In this document: piece by piece, positions 1 through 16,535 of the stretch
Layout: each line of letters begins with the position of its first letter
Numbering within the stretch: the stretch's first letter is position 1
From: Glycine soja
Lineage: Eukaryota; Streptophyta; Magnoliopsida; Fabales; Fabaceae
Assembly (NCBI RefSeq): GCF_004193775.1
Contig: NC_041010.1
Location: 37,437,562-37,501,561, forward strand
Length of the DNA: 64,000 bases
Direction of reading: 5' to 3'
The notes under the pieces: generated by a model
Seen by the model: the letters and a program-made list of their open reading frames with translations, nothing else
What the model was told of the DNA's origin: nothing
Databases searched by the model: none
Program-made: the position numbers and the translations under genes

Positions 1-3000
1 AATTAGGGCTCAGTTCTCTCATGTCTTCTCTCACTCGATTAGGGCTCAATTTTCTCACAAAACAGAGTCCACATTCTGCTGTGTTGAAGTCATAAAATGG
101 AGACATCTTGTGTTGAAGTCGCCGCTCCCTTACTTTTCCTCTTGCATGTCGCTTCTCCTGTTTTGAAGTTGTCTCTCCCTTGGCTGTGTTGAAGTCGCCT
201 CTTCTGTCACACTCACACCTTCCTCTGCCATTTGCAACAGGTTAAAGCTCCTTCCTCTGTCACAGCGACCCATTCAGCTCATCCACTCATGTGAGTCTAA
301 TTTTGGTCCATTGTTTTCACTTTGACTTATCAGTGATAAGCTCATTCACTTTTTGATCCATTCAGCACTAATGTAACTATAAATCTAATACCTTTTGGTC
401 CATTTACTTTCCTATCAGCTCATTAAGTGTTATGTTTATTATTCTAATAAGTTTTATTTATTATTGTTCTGATGCATTTATAAATTATAATTTATTCCTT
501 ACTTTGGTTCTCCTTTAGACTAGGACTGTCTGACTGTGGAACCAGCAGTAAGGTCTAATATATTTGTATATCAGTACCTCTGGTACTGCTTTTTATCTAT
601 CTAATATATTATCTTTGCCGATAAAAAAAAAAAAAACATGATGTCTGATATTGGTGGATCTAGGCGTATGTGGTTTTACCACTTTGCTTTATTGTGGAGT
701 TAAAATGTTAAATAATTGTCAGTATTATTGTTATATTTATGCATTTATGTTATTTATAGGTTGTTTAATATTATTTTTATATCAGATAAATTTTTATAAG
801 TTTAAGACTTAAGAGTCATGTCTGCTGAAGCTCTACAATGATAGTCCTGTGCTTTTTGTTGATAAAGTCTGACTAAAGCTCCTATGATGAATTAACCTGA
901 TGCCATAAAACTTCTAATTCCATCGTTCCAATTTCTGAAAATTAATTAGTTTTTCTTATTATGTGTAGAAGAAAGTAAATCTGAGGAGCTTCTGTCAAAC
1001 TTCTTGATATTTTGTCGACAGTTTTTACAAAAGAAGTGATTTCAGGATTGTTTGGTTGCTTCTCTCACTTATTTTTTTTGGATATATGCTTCCCCCCACT
1101 TCTTTTTTTTTCTCTCTCGATATATGCTTCTCTAACTTCTTTGTTCTTGATATTATGCTGACTTTTATTTTACCACCCCTTTCAGTTTCATTCAATTTTG
1201 CTGGGAGGATGTCTCACTGGATTTGAAGCTTAAAAGTATCAACTATAAAGATGATTGCAAATCCTCAGAGAACAGCAAATTGCATTTCATTGTTTGGATT
1301 TTTAGTGGAAGTAATTGAATTATGGGACAGATAACAATTATAATTACAATAATATAAAATTTCGACCTTGATTTTACATTCGCTGCACCATCTTTGTCTA
1401 AGCCACATATACAAGCATATTTGGATTAAATTTTGGATATCACGCTTTCACCTATACAAGTAACTTTTTTAATTTCTAATCAAAATATAGTTTGAAATTC
1501 GAAATTATCTTCAAAGCTAACGATGTTATTTGTGGATAAAACACACCTCGTATTATGGTTAAATTAACATCCAAACATGCTTGAAGTGTTCAATTGAGCT
1601 TAAGTACCCATGAGCCATAACCTATGGTCTCCACTAATATGATCATCAACAAACACAATCTTCAGGGTCTCGAAATGTATACTTCCCAGCCACTGGTTGA
1701 ATTTAGAACATAGACAAACAAATATGGTATGCCAAAAAAGTAAGAATCCAGACACGAATACTACAAGAAATAACCGGCGATACACAAACATATACAAGAA
1801 TAATGTCATCTAGCAGCAATATCTAAAGGCATAATCACATCATCAGAATCATATACATGTATAATCACATCTATAAGAGTAGACTCTAGTAGAAGGGAAA
1901 TTATCTCAAACCACCACTTTTCTATGGTTCCAGTTAAATTCTATAACTCAATTTTTTCAATTTACGATATATAAATATACACATTGATTGGAACTATATA
2001 TAGTCTCAAATCATGTAATAATTTATACCGGTAGAGAAGATTCATTTCTCACATGAAACAAGGTTTGAATCCTATTGGAAGAAATGCTCACATTTAACAC
2101 TTAATTCTATGTAATGGATTCACGTTATATTTCCTTTGACATCATGTGTTATTTGGTTCATTTTAATATTGCAAAGCTGATAATGGTCAAAAAAATTTTT
2201 TTTACCTGAAATAACTATGCTTTTCTTTGCAATGTACTGTTGATATGCTTAATCTACTTTCAAGTATTTTCAGTCACCACACTATGTTTGTGTTTCAGAT
2301 AACAAACCACACTGAAATTGACATGATTATTTGGAAATATTTATCTCATAGTTGACTCTATTTACCACATTTTGTAGAAATATCTAGGTTTTTTTTTACA
2401 TACTTCTTGTAGTCTTTTGCAACAATGAAAACTTAAGTATAAGCATATTATATTATATTTTCATCGTCGGAGCTGTCTTAGGTGTTAAATTTGCTGATAT
2501 TTTCTTTGAAGTTATTGCTGCATAATTAATTACATTATTTTCAAAGGCTATGTTTTATTTTGGTGGTAATTATTCAAGGACTGTTTGTTTTAATGACCTT
2601 CTAAGATTTACCTGTACATTAGAATGGACAAAAGAGATATAAGGAATGGGGGTTTTAGAAGGCTAAGTGACTAGCATTTAATTTTCTAATTTACTTATGA
2701 TCATTTATTGCGTTAATACCTTACCTATTTTCTCATTAGAGATGGACTTTAAATATATTCTTTTTTCAATATATAGCTACTTATCACTTTGAGGTTTTCA
2801 AATTGGTTGTCCTAAGGCATGTAAAAGCTAACTATGAACTTTTTTTTGTCATTCGAAAGGTATTTTCGAATTTACTCCCTTTATTGCAATTTCAGTTTTT
2901 GCTTTTCTGATGCCTCATGAATCAAAACAATTTGTTTACTTTCTGTCCCTGAAGAAATAAACCTTATAGCAAATGCCAACAACATAATACGTGCAGTTGC

Positions 3001-5870
3001 TTCAGATAATACCGGCCATATAAGGTACAAACATGGAAGTTGTGTCAAATGCTAATGAATACAAAAGATCTTCCATGCTTCCTTCTCTTGAATTTTTTTT
3101 CCTTCCTGTTCAGTCTACCACAGTACATGGCAAAGTAAGTAAGTTTTTAATGACATTTATGCATAAGTTAGCCTATTAGAATTAGAGCTGTTGTCAATTT
3201 TGTAAATTAAGCAGTTGTACGTTACTTTATTTTGGATAGAAGCAGATGAAGGATTTTATGTTCTTGTGTTTAGTTACTTAGTTGACTTGTTAAATTGCTT
3301 TAGCACTATTCTTAAATTAGAGAGAAGCAAATTATCCTCCTCTTACCTTGTATTGGATTGTCTTGTCAAATTACTTGTCGCTGGGTGAACAATTCAAAAT
3401 AAGTTTTGCTTCTCAGTTCTCACATTGTGTACTAAATTGTCTATATCAGTAACTCTTGGTAACATTAATTTCATGGATTAGTGTTTTGCTTTATTTATTC
3501 TTTATTTTGTTATTTGAATTGGAAGCAAAGAAATTTTGGAAACACGTGCTCTTTGTTTTAAAAAAAATTGAGATATCTGGTATTTGTGCGTGTTATCTTT
3601 TTTTTCTTAATTAATTCACTAGCTATTGCTATTGATGAAAGATTCAGTTGTTTTGATCAAGCAATTAATAAATCACCAGTTATGCATCCTAACGATGTGG
3701 AAACAATGTAAAGCAAGATGGCAATAGGATTCAAGTCTTAATGTCTGTTGGAATTTGTTGTTGATGTGAGGCATGCGTGAATATATATATATATAACACA
3801 TTTAATTAAAAAAATTAGTCAATTTACTTTTTTTTCTCTAATCACATGTTTGATATTGTGTTTTTCAACCTCGGGGTGCATGTAAAAGCAAGTAATTACT
3901 TGCTTCTACATTGGAACTAATTTGATGTGAAACTTTAAAAGAACTTGGATCATCAATTATATAATGATACAAATTATTAATATGTGAGATAATCTAGTGA
4001 GATAATTAAGTGATTGAAGAAAAATGATTAATGTGTTTAAGTTAAAGTTAAACCGTTTTAATATTATTTAAGTTTGATCCTTGATCAAAATAATTATTGA
4101 TCAACCTTTCGGTCTGAATTAATCAAATCTTATTTTTTTTATGAACTGGAGAATGAAGAAAAAAGAATCTATTAAGGTTGGCATTAATGGTACAAATTCC
4201 ATAATGATATTGTTAAGTTTTTCCTGAAGATCGAAATGTTGAGTGTCATCATGTTTTCTGTAAAGCAAATCAAGTTGTTGATTGATGAGTGAAAAAGATA
4301 CACTCTTTGAAAGAAGGAATGCACTTGTACCACCAAGCTCCAACTTGTATCCAAATTCTCTTGTAAGCTAATCTTTCAATGATTTTTGTTTTGTGATTTC
4401 TAGTTTTTGAGCATTTAGTCCCACTGTAACACCACACAAAAAATATATGAAATAAAAATCTTTATGATAATAGCAACATATTATTTGCAGTAAAAAAAAC
4501 CTATTATATAATATCCTTCATTTTCTTATACAACGCACCAATATTTATACTTTAGTTCTAAATATTAACCTAAATGTATATTTTGAGACTCAAACTTCAA
4601 ATTATTATTAAATCTCATATTAGTTTTGTTGGAATTAATCCTAATAATCTCATTTTAGACTATATTTGTATTACAAATTTGATTTATATTTATATTTATA
4701 TATGAGACATTTTAGTTGTTATGTTATTTATTTTATAATATAGTAAAATTCTTAAAATAAGTGAGTTATTTGATAATGTAGGATTCATTGAATAATATAA
4801 CCTAATTCTTAAAGTGTTTGTAGTCAAAGTTGTCGGCCATGACAACATTGATGCATTAAAGACTAGTGTGTGAGTAGCATGATAACCACATCTCACAAGT
4901 CATACATATGAAATATCAAATTGACACAAAAATATGAATATTAAGAGTAATATTTATATTTATACTAGACATATTATAAGTGTCATAATTAATAGTTATG
5001 TAAGTGTCAAAAATGTTTCTCGCCACAATCATAAAGTGATAGTAGTTTTTCAACTTGAAACAACTCCAATTTAAATGTAAGCGTTGTAGTCTTTAATCCT
5101 ATCCAAAGGATAATCATAAAAGTAATACTTAAGTCTATAATGAATCAATTATGTTGAGAAATGTAGATAAGATTCGTCTATCCTACATAACAGTATTTAT
5201 GTCCATAGGTCTCTTGACAGAGTGAGGCGCATTATATGCATGGCCATGCAAAAAATAACCTAATATAAAATATTTGATCTGTTTGTATCTATGTGTCTAC
5301 TCAGGTATATGGAGAAATTGATGATTGAACTTAATGAAAATGACAATCGATCTAGACATTTAGATGAAGGGACAAAAGCTGCAGAATGAAAAATGATAAG
5401 GTTGAAATCAAATAATTGATTTTCTCGATGTTAGATGTGAATTATTGTTTATAATATTATAAGAATAATATTATTGTTAATTTAGTAGGAATCTATAGGA
5501 TTTACAAACATAGAAGAAGCAGCTAAATATAAATTTAATGTGATTTAATTAATTAATGACATATTTAATTAAATAAAATATAATATAATAACATAATTAA
5601 TTAGATATGATTTAATTAATTAATTAAAGATTGAGTAAGATATAAATCAAATAATAAGATAATTATTTGTATATTTGATCAAATAAAATTTGATAAGATT
5701 AAATAAGATATAAATCAAATAGGATTTGATGAAATAAAAAAAAATTGATAGAATAGTTATTGTATTTTTATAATTTTTGTTGAGCTTTTTTACTTAATCC
5801 ATACGTATTGCATACATGGTTAGCAATAAAAAAAAAACCTTTATAGTCCGTAAGTTTTATTTCGACGGCA
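1..5870. other. AT-rich intergenic region, no gene recognised
   Basis: No open frame here resembles a protein family I know, and the few short ORFs are interrupted and AT-driven. The first 250 bases are richer in C and T and repeat a GTTGAAGTC-type word near 83, 112 and 187, which could be the tail of a transcribed or decayed sequence outside the window. A short AT run lies at about 3781-3797. The segment 5200-5400 has a slightly more coding-like base mix but no intact frame. It may be a decayed mobile element; I could not name it. Confidence 0.5.
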
Positions 5871-5879
5871 GTTTATATT

Positions 5880-6907
5880 CCCCAACCGGACCAAACACAC
5901 AGACCAAATCCTTTGTGCCCTAATTTCTCAAATCGGAACCTCACACTCCACCGCCCCAACCCCAACCCCTAATTCCGATCAACGCTCTCCCCAGGTACTT
6001 CACCGTTTTCTTTAATCCATTCCGATAAAGATACCATCTCTTGAGATAGCTTTTCTCGGAATATTTTTTACTGGATATTTTCCTGGAAAATCATCGTCAC
6101 GGATCGAATGCTTTTGGCACCAAATTAGACAATTCGGTCAAGTAGCAGTCTTTGATGCTTCTTTGTTTCTAAACCCTAAAAAAGTGTTCTTATTTCGCCT
6201 TTTTTACTTGGGTGTAATGCTTGCGTGTTTTTATTTGATTGCACTTCGATGCTAGAATTTCTCTTTTTTTGTTAATGGGTTGAACTCTTAATTTTTTTTT
6301 CTTCTCTCAAACGGGTGTGCAATATCCCTTGAAGGTGAGGTTTTTTTTTCCCCTTTTTGGTGTTTTGTGTGAGGATTTGAAGATTCTGAATTGAAAGGGA
6401 GAGTTTGAGTACATGATTTCTGTGTCTTTGGCATTATAGAATCTAGTAATTTGACAATTTTTGGTTCTAAGACTAATTGGTTTATTTTGAATTCTCAGAA
6501 TCTGGTTTTGGAATCTTTAAAAACTTTGTGGCTCTTGCTAGGATTAGTTTTGATTAATTTTTGTGTATATCCGAGGTGTTTGCTTGTGAAGAATGTCACG
6601 TTGGATGTGATATAAGGAAGATATATCACAAAATGTTGATTTTGATATTCTAATAGAATGGGATTTAAAGTATATAACTGTATTGTTTCTTTTGATTTTC
6701 ACGTGTATTTTCTGATTTACTTAGTCTGTGTCACTCCTTTTCCACCCCTATCCCCACTACGGGGTTTTTGGGGAGGTTGAGGAGGTGGTTCTCTTTGTGC
6801 TCTCTTGGTTTTCTATGATTAAATTCAGATATCTGATGATCTTTATTCTTTATGCAGTTGGTTAGCGGAAACTCAGTTATTCTGTTTTATTGACGAAGTG
6901 ATAACAA
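5880..6907 (+). promoter_or_regulatory. eIF3j 5' leader with a leader intron
   Basis: The C-rich stretch at 5880-5994 looks like a plant 5' UTR exon. It ends in CAG followed by GTACTT at 5995, a good donor. A T-rich stretch then runs to TTTATGCAG ending at 6857, a good acceptor, which leaves about 50 bases of leader before the ATG at 6908. An intron in the leader is common in plant translation-factor genes and often raises expression. The boundaries are inferred from splice signals only. No clear TATA box was seen. Confidence 0.6.
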
Positions 6908-9900
6908 ATGGATGATTGGGGTAATGATATCTTGCTTCACTTATTTGTTTGTACACGCACATAACTTGTTGAATGTTAATGTAATTGCTGGAATGTTGTT
7001 TTATTGGATGAATTCTTTAATCAAGTAGTAGGTTATTAGTTATTACTTTCAGTCTCATTGTGTTGGTCTTTTATATTTTCTTTTTGTTTATTTTACCTCC
7101 AAGTCCAGACACCATCTTTAATATTTACTCTTCTCATCAGTTTTTTATTGCTTATTCCAGATCCTCTTTTCAAAGAAGGATTAGGATATTATATTTGTAT
7201 GTATCACAAGATAAAACTATATTAGTTGTTGCTACCTGCTAATGAATTTTTGGTTCTCAGAAGTTATAATGTGATTTAATTGATAGTTATCTTACATGTT
7301 GATCCATTGTATGTATGTTTGGAATTATTAATTATACATTATTAAAAATGGATTTGATTTTATTAGCAATCAATTTGTATGTATGGAACTAATCATAACA
7401 AATTGATTTGACTTCATTTGTAATATTTTTGTCATATTTGAATCTTTAAAGATTAAATTAGTTAATTACTTTAACAATTTTGCTGGATTGCCCTTACTTA
7501 AAGTAGTTAGAATGGCTAAACTAGTAAGTATGAATTTTTCAATTAAATATGAATTATGAAAACCATAACCAAATCACATTGCTCAAATTCAACCATTGTT
7601 GAGTAAATTCTAAATTTATCCAACTAAAAAAATAAGATGAACTCTTATTTAACTTAGCAAACTAAAAGATTCCATCTATAAATCAATTCAATTCTCATTT
7701 TTTGTTTATTTCAAACACGCTAATATGTTTGTAAGCTTGTATATTATGTTTCTTCTACTATCTACTGTATCCTTGTTAATTTGAGAATGACTGTTGCAGA
7801 GGATGAGCATATTGCCCCTATTGATCTAACATTGAAAGATCCAGTTAAAACTAATTGGGACGATGAAGATGTGGATGAAAATGATGTGAAGGAATCATGG
7901 GAGGATGAAGATGAGCCTGCTCCGGTATGAAAAATTAAACATGATGTAACAACTGAGAATTGTTAAATTTATATGATTATATGATTGTGTATAAGTTTTG
8001 AAGAAAGATTGACATTTTTTACACTCCTATCCAGTTATGTTCCTATAGGCTGATTAAAATGCATTTTATACTACTGCTATGCCCATGCAACTTCTATTAG
8101 TAATTTTTTGTTGATTACTAAAATATCAAAATTGCTAGTTATTATTATTACTACTATTATTTTGACAAGAAATTATTAGATATTATTAGTAAATATAATT
8201 TACAATTTATCAGTATAGTTCTTTTTACTTAAGTCTGCAGTTGTATTTTTATACCTGTTTTTATCTATCTATTATCTTTTAGAGGAAAGGAGGGGGGAGG
8301 TTGGGGGGCTTGTATAAAACTAAAAATGGTGCAAGTTGTTTAACATACACTTTTAACAATGATTGCTTTTTTAGTACCATTAGATTTGAGTTTCATGATT
8401 ACTTTAATGAAATGATGCTGTATTTCTTATAATTATGGTCTTCTGTTTTTCCTTAGTTATTAATTGCCATATTTTTATGTTACTTTGCATAATATTGTCA
8501 GGCACCTGCAGCACCTGCTGTGAAAACTACTGTAAAGGCTCCCAAAAAATCTTCTGATAAAGATAATGACAAGAAGGGTAAGACAGTAGAACCAATAAAG
8601 GAAGAACCATTAGATCCTGTGGCTGAAAAACTTCGCCAACAAAGGTATATTGTTTTCCACCCAATTTGGTCATCTTGATGTTCCTTTAATAACATTCTGT
8701 TATGCTTATGGGTACAGGTATCACATTTTATTAAACTCTACACCTGACAATGTGTAGGTTTGCCATATCTGCTGGTTAGGAAAATATGATTATGAGCTAG
8801 GCCAGATTATAACAAGACCGTTAAGTTGCTTCCGTATACTTTTCAATGGCAACTTGGTTTGTTTGCATGACAAAATAATCTGTTAAATGTCAATACTCGG
8901 TTGTTGAAGTACAATTTCTTTTTGTATCACATTTTATTAAACTCTACACCTGACAATGTGTAGGTTTGCCATATCTGCTGGTTAGGAAAATATGATTATG
9001 AGCTAGGCCAGATTATAACAAGACCATTAAGTTGCTTCCGTATACTTTTCAATGGCAACTTGGTTTGTTTGCGTGACAAAATAATCTGTTAAATGTCAAT
9101 ACTCTGTTGTTGAAGTACAATTTCTTTTTGTGAGGGCCATATCTTCTTTGACTTTTAGTCTTCTACTTAAACTACTTTGTTTAAGCGAAATGATATCTAA
9201 GGTTTGCTTTAACTAGCTATGGCACTTATAATGAGGAGCTGATTTATTCTTTTTGGGTATTATATCATTAAAAGTAAAGAAAAAAAGGATTGCTGAGTAG
9301 GGAGAGGGTAAGGAATGATCCCAATAAAATTAAAGTCAGCCACCAAGCAGAAATAAAGGAAAAACTGCAACAGAACTATGAGTATGAATTAGCCCCCAAA
9401 CTCAAATGATTAAATGCGAGAAGCCTACTTGGATATTCGTACTCTTATTCAATGGTATTAAATTTGATGTTTAAGTAATGTCATTGATAAAATTATCATT
9501 CTTTTTACTAATGTTTGTTATAGTCTCTGAATGACTGCAGCATCTAAAAGAAGCATATTGAAAACTTGGATCAAGCATCCTACTGTCTTATTTAATTTTC
9601 TCTCTATTCTCTATCACAGATTAATTGAAGAAGCAGATTATAAGGCCACTAAAGAATTGTTCAGTGGGGGAAATGAAAAAGATGAAAAGAACCTTGACAC
9701 TTTCATACCGAAATCTGAAAGTGATTTCTTGGAGTATGCAGAGCTCATCTCACACAAGCTCCGTGCTTTTGAGGTCAGTTAAATACTCCTGCCTTCCTCC
9801 TTCAATGAATATTTGTCGAAAAGGCATCCCAATTTGCTTTTTGACGAATGCAGAAAAGTTATCATTATATTGGCTTGCTGAAGGCAGTAATGAGACTATC

Positions 9901-10208
9901 AACGACTTCTCTAAAAGGGGCAGATGCCAAAGATATTGCATCTTCGGTAACTGCCATTGCAAATGAGAAGATAAAGGCAGAAAAAGAAGCCAATGCTGGT
10001 AAAAAGAAGATAGGTAAGTTCATCTTGGATTAAAACCATTTGTTGCTTTTATATATTTGTGTTATCTTGTTTCTCTTTCGGGGTAGTTTTCAAGGTCTTT
10101 GCTGTGACTGCAGGTGGAAAGAAAAAACAACTTAATGTTGATAAACCTGATGAGGATTTTATTCCTGCTGATCGATATGATGCTCTGGATGATTATGATT
10201 TCATGTGA
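6908..10208 (+). CDS. Eukaryotic translation initiation factor 3 subunit J (eIF3j)
   Basis: Six coding exons join in frame: 6908-6920, 7800-7924, 8502-8644, 9620-9773, 9854-10013, 10114-10208 (690 nt, 229 aa). The acidic, Trp-containing start (MDDWEDEHIAP, then NWDDEDVDENDVKESWEDED) is typical of eIF3j. It is followed by an Ala/Lys-rich linker, a helical middle (RLIEEADYKATKELF, FIPKSESDFLEYAELIS) and the family's C-terminal signature ending YDALDDYDFM. eIF3j is a loosely bound eIF3 subunit that works at the 40S decoding centre in start-site selection and ribosome recycling. The length fits plant homologues. The first coding exon is only 13 nt, so ORF finders miss it. All junctions are GT-AG and keep phase. 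Intron 3 contains a 206-bp tandem duplication. Confidence 0.93.
8718..9129. repeat. Tandem duplication, 2 x 206 bp, in eIF3j intron 3
   Basis: Bases 8718-8923 and 8924-9129 are directly adjacent copies of one 206-bp unit starting GTATCACATTTTATTAAACT. I count about three single-base differences (ACCG/ACCA, GCATG/GCGTG, ACTCGG/ACTCTG). Such high identity in intron DNA points to a recent event. It lies between exons 3 and 4 and does not touch a splice site. Confidence 0.93.
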
Positions 10209-10704
10209 AATTTTTTTGTTCGGTTCCATTCAGATTCAGTTACGGGATTCAAGTGTTTCAACATTGAAAGTTGGGACAAGACCCTTCGGCTTACCCTTGT
10301 CAAATGTTAAATGAGTGCAGTCCCCTATTTTGTCTAATAAGAGTGTGCATCAGTGTCTTGTTTTCTCATTGTCAATTTTGTCACCACCAATATATACTTG
10401 GAAGTTAGTTTATATGATTTATAGAACAGTTTGAAGATGAACGTGGCAACATTCAGCATTACCTTTAACTTGGGTACATTTATATGCTCTTGGATTGTAA
10501 GAATAGAACTTGACCTTTTCTTGTTAGGGGAACTTGTCATTGTCTTTTTTTTGTTAATGTTGGATGTTGATAGCATTGTTACCAACTGCATGAGAATGAA
10601 TATGCCTTGTTTGATGTGCACTACACTGTTGAGAGATGGTTACAAAGTTACGAGAGTAAGCCACAAAACAGATCTTTCTTCTTTCCCTACTAGATTGAAT
10701 GAGT

Positions 10705-10710
10705 AATAAA
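10705..10710 (+). terminator. Candidate polyadenylation signal of eIF3j
   Basis: A canonical AATAAA lies about 500 bases after the eIF3j stop codon. Plant signals are loose, so this is suggestive only. Confidence 0.35.
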
Positions 10711-10998
10711 GAATTATGGCAATGCATGATTAACATATAATTATTACTTTAACGTGTGAAGTTTTTCACGAGTGTTTTGAGGGTTTTTATCGTGAGCGCG
10801 TAATTTGCTTATTATTAGGTTTTTGCATAGAATTGTTTCTTTTAAAGCTACTTGCCTAAATTTAAAAAAAAAATTAGTATTTTTTATCCTTTTTGAGGAC
10901 ATTAGTGATATTTTTGAGTTAGGTATGACCGTTTGGGAATCTAAAAGTTGGGAGGTTAATTAAAGACATGCTTTTGGTTAGTTTCTTAATTTTTTTTT

Positions 10999-11325
10999 CT
11001 ATTATAATTTTATTTTTTATCTTCTAACTTTTTTAATTTTTGACAAATTTTATTCCACCAAATTAATTTGGTGTATTTTACTTTCAACTTTTAAAAAACT
11101 TTGAATTTTATCATTTGTTATTTTACTCCTAATATAATTATACATTTTACTTTAATTTTTTATTTTTTGGCATATTTTACACTCATTTTTATGAATTTTA
11201 CTCCTATTTTTCATTATTTTGATAAATTTTACCTCTAATTTTTGTGCTTGTTAATAAAAAAATGATTATTAGAGATAAAATTTATCAAAAATTAAAAAGT
11301 TGGAGGCAAAATTATAATTAAATCT
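10999..11325. mobile_element. MITE-like inverted-repeat element
   Basis: The left arm at about 11001-11052 (TATAATTTT, then AACTTTTTTAATTTTTGA and CAAATTTTAT) is repeated in reverse complement at about 11272-11322. The centre is made of degenerate ATTTTACTCCTA-type units. The low complexity and long imperfect arms fit a decayed foldback element or MITE. No clear target-site duplication was found, so the class is unknown. Confidence 0.5.
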
Positions 11326-12193
11326 AGTTGGACATATTTCACTGCTAAATACTCATTTAAACTCCTTTTTTGTTCTCATTTGAACTCCTTAATCTATAAT
11401 GTATGGTACGTAAATACAACTAAAATTATGTTTGTTCTATAAAAAAGAAATCAAGTTTGTAATTCCCAATTCACATTTGGATTCAAAAAATATTAAATAA
11501 AGGTTAGATAGTGTCTTAAAAAAATAGGTTAAATTGCTATTCAACTTTTATATCTAATCAGAAATTAATATGTATGATAAGTTTTATGATATTTTTTTAT
11601 AGTCATACCTAATTCTATGTATATTTTTTTTAATTGATTAATAATGTAAACAAAATTATATGCATAAAAGTTAAACTACATTGCACGTGAATATAGAATA
11701 TAGATAATTAGAGGATTTTGATGTTCTGCATGAACCCCATCCATTCATTTTATTTTATTATATAGTAAAGCAACACTTAAAATAAAATTTAATTAACTTT
11801 TATGGCTATTTGCAACTGCACACCATGCAGTTTCTTTTGAAGAGGATCAATAATATATAAGCAGAGTTGACTTTTTGCATGTCGTTGTTGTTTTTGTATA
11901 AGCCAACCATGTTGACTTGAAAATAAATAATCAATCACCAAACCTAGTAAGTGACGATTTTAGCATACAAGGATGAACGGAATATCCGTGTTTTTCTCGT
12001 GTCAGTTCCATCCCCAACAGGGTTTCCCTTTGAACTTGCGGAACCACAAAACAAAAACAAAAACAAATCAACGAACAAGTTGAAATTTCAAGACCCTCTT
12101 TTGAACCATATTTTCTCCACCCACTTACTTTCTTTCTTTGCTCTTCCTTCGCTTTGACTCAACAGCAAGAAACGCGGTGAAGGTTTTGCAAAC

Positions 12194-15173
<2,980 letters not shown>

Positions 15174-16320
15174 AAAGGCTTATGAGGTGTATGTTTGTAG
15201 ATTGTTGAGCTAGCATTTCGCATAGATGTCACAACATTATAGTTGCAGATGATCTTGCAATGTCGGATGAACTTTGAGCTGCATTGGTATGGTGTGTACT
15301 TTTGTGAAGTTAAGGGGGATGTTGAATAAGATGAAAACAGAAAACATCTCCTAGTAGTTTCTGTTTTTTAGTTTTAAATACACTAGTTTTGACAATAATT
15401 ATTAAAACCTAAATAGACTTTGGATGAGAGATTAAGTGAGTAGTATAGAATAATAGAATTTGTTTTCATAAACAAGCCCTGTGTTTTCACAGGTTTAGGG
15501 ACAAAGATCTCAATCAAAGCACACTGCAGCAGGATATAAATTTGGAGCACATCTGCACCACTTTGGCGTTGATGTATCACACAGCCTGAAATTGTTCATA
15601 AGATGGTTTGATTGCACTGTAGCTCCTATTACAGCCATTGATTGAGATTAACAAAAGGGCTCAAGGGAATTAAATAACAGTTATTCTTTTCTTCTTTCAG
15701 TGTTAATTCAAGAGTCTGTGACTGAAGACGTCATATGCCCCAGCCTAAGTTTGTTCTTTTTCTAGTGCACCTTTTTCTTTTATTCATCAGTCAAAATACA
15801 TAGAGAATGTTAACTTTCTGTTGTGAATTTTGGGTTTGCTTAACAAAGGTTGACATGATCAGAAGTTTTATCTTAAACTTATAATTTTGCAGTGCCATTA
15901 GTCACACGTTAAAACAAATTAAAGGTTTTAATCTCTCTAAGAAGATAAGGAAATTTAATGGTTTAACAAGTAATGTTATCATTTGCCTTTTAATAAAAAT
16001 AGTAAAAATTGCTTTAATGGCTTTATAATTAATGTTGAATAGTAATAATTACCATAAACAAAATGTTATAAGAACAATCCATCATTGATTTCGTCTCTCT
16101 CGATTCTGTATAAAACCAAATATAAAATTTCTAATTGCTAGAACTGAATTGTATATTTGTATAGTTCAAAAGAATTGATGATATAATAAATGAAAGAAAG
16201 ATTTATCTAAAAAAAATGAAAGATAAAATCATAATATTTATTATCATTTTTGTAAAAAATACATTTTTAATTATTATTTTTTCAATAAGGGGGCCATAAA
16301 CTTATTATGTAATTGGATCG
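15174..16320. other. ArfGAP 3' region and AT-rich spacer
   Basis: This probably contains the 3' UTR of the ArfGAP gene, perhaps with more splicing: a TTTTCACAG acceptor-like site ends at 15493. It is followed by AT-rich spacer. No other gene was recognised. Confidence 0.4.
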
Positions 16321-16513
16321 TGTTGGAGTAGTATAAGTTTGAAGTGAAGTCTCATGTTGAATATGAATGAGAAGGTTGAATATTATATTAGTAAAAGAAA
16401 AATCCATAATCTTGAACCTTACAGTTTTTGGATTAAAGTGTGATGTGAAGTTCATTTACTTGATTGTTCATGATCCATTAATATAAATCTTCATGATGTT
16501 TATTCCCCTGTGT
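16321..16513. mobile_element. Diverged short LTR, relative of the 33655-33835 LTR
   Basis: It starts with TGTTGGAGTA and follows, in the same order, the word pattern of the LTR at 33655: GTGAAGTCTCA, GAAGGTTGAA, AATCCATAA, CTTGAACCTTA, TTTTTGGATTAAAGTGTG. The right end is less clear and set near 16513. No primer site or internal region is visible, so this is probably a solo LTR or remnant. It directly abuts the GPALPP pseudogene. Confidence 0.6.
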
Positions 16514-16535
16514 TACACAATAATTATTATCATAG

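Noticed and set aside
7300..7725. Possible MITE in eIF3j intron 1 (GTTTGGAATTA and a reverse TTTCAAACACG)
   Set aside because: Only about nine imperfect bases pair and no target duplication was found.
9531..9966. ORFs extending past exon 4 of eIF3j
   Set aside because: They read through splice sites; the spliced frame matches eIF3j.
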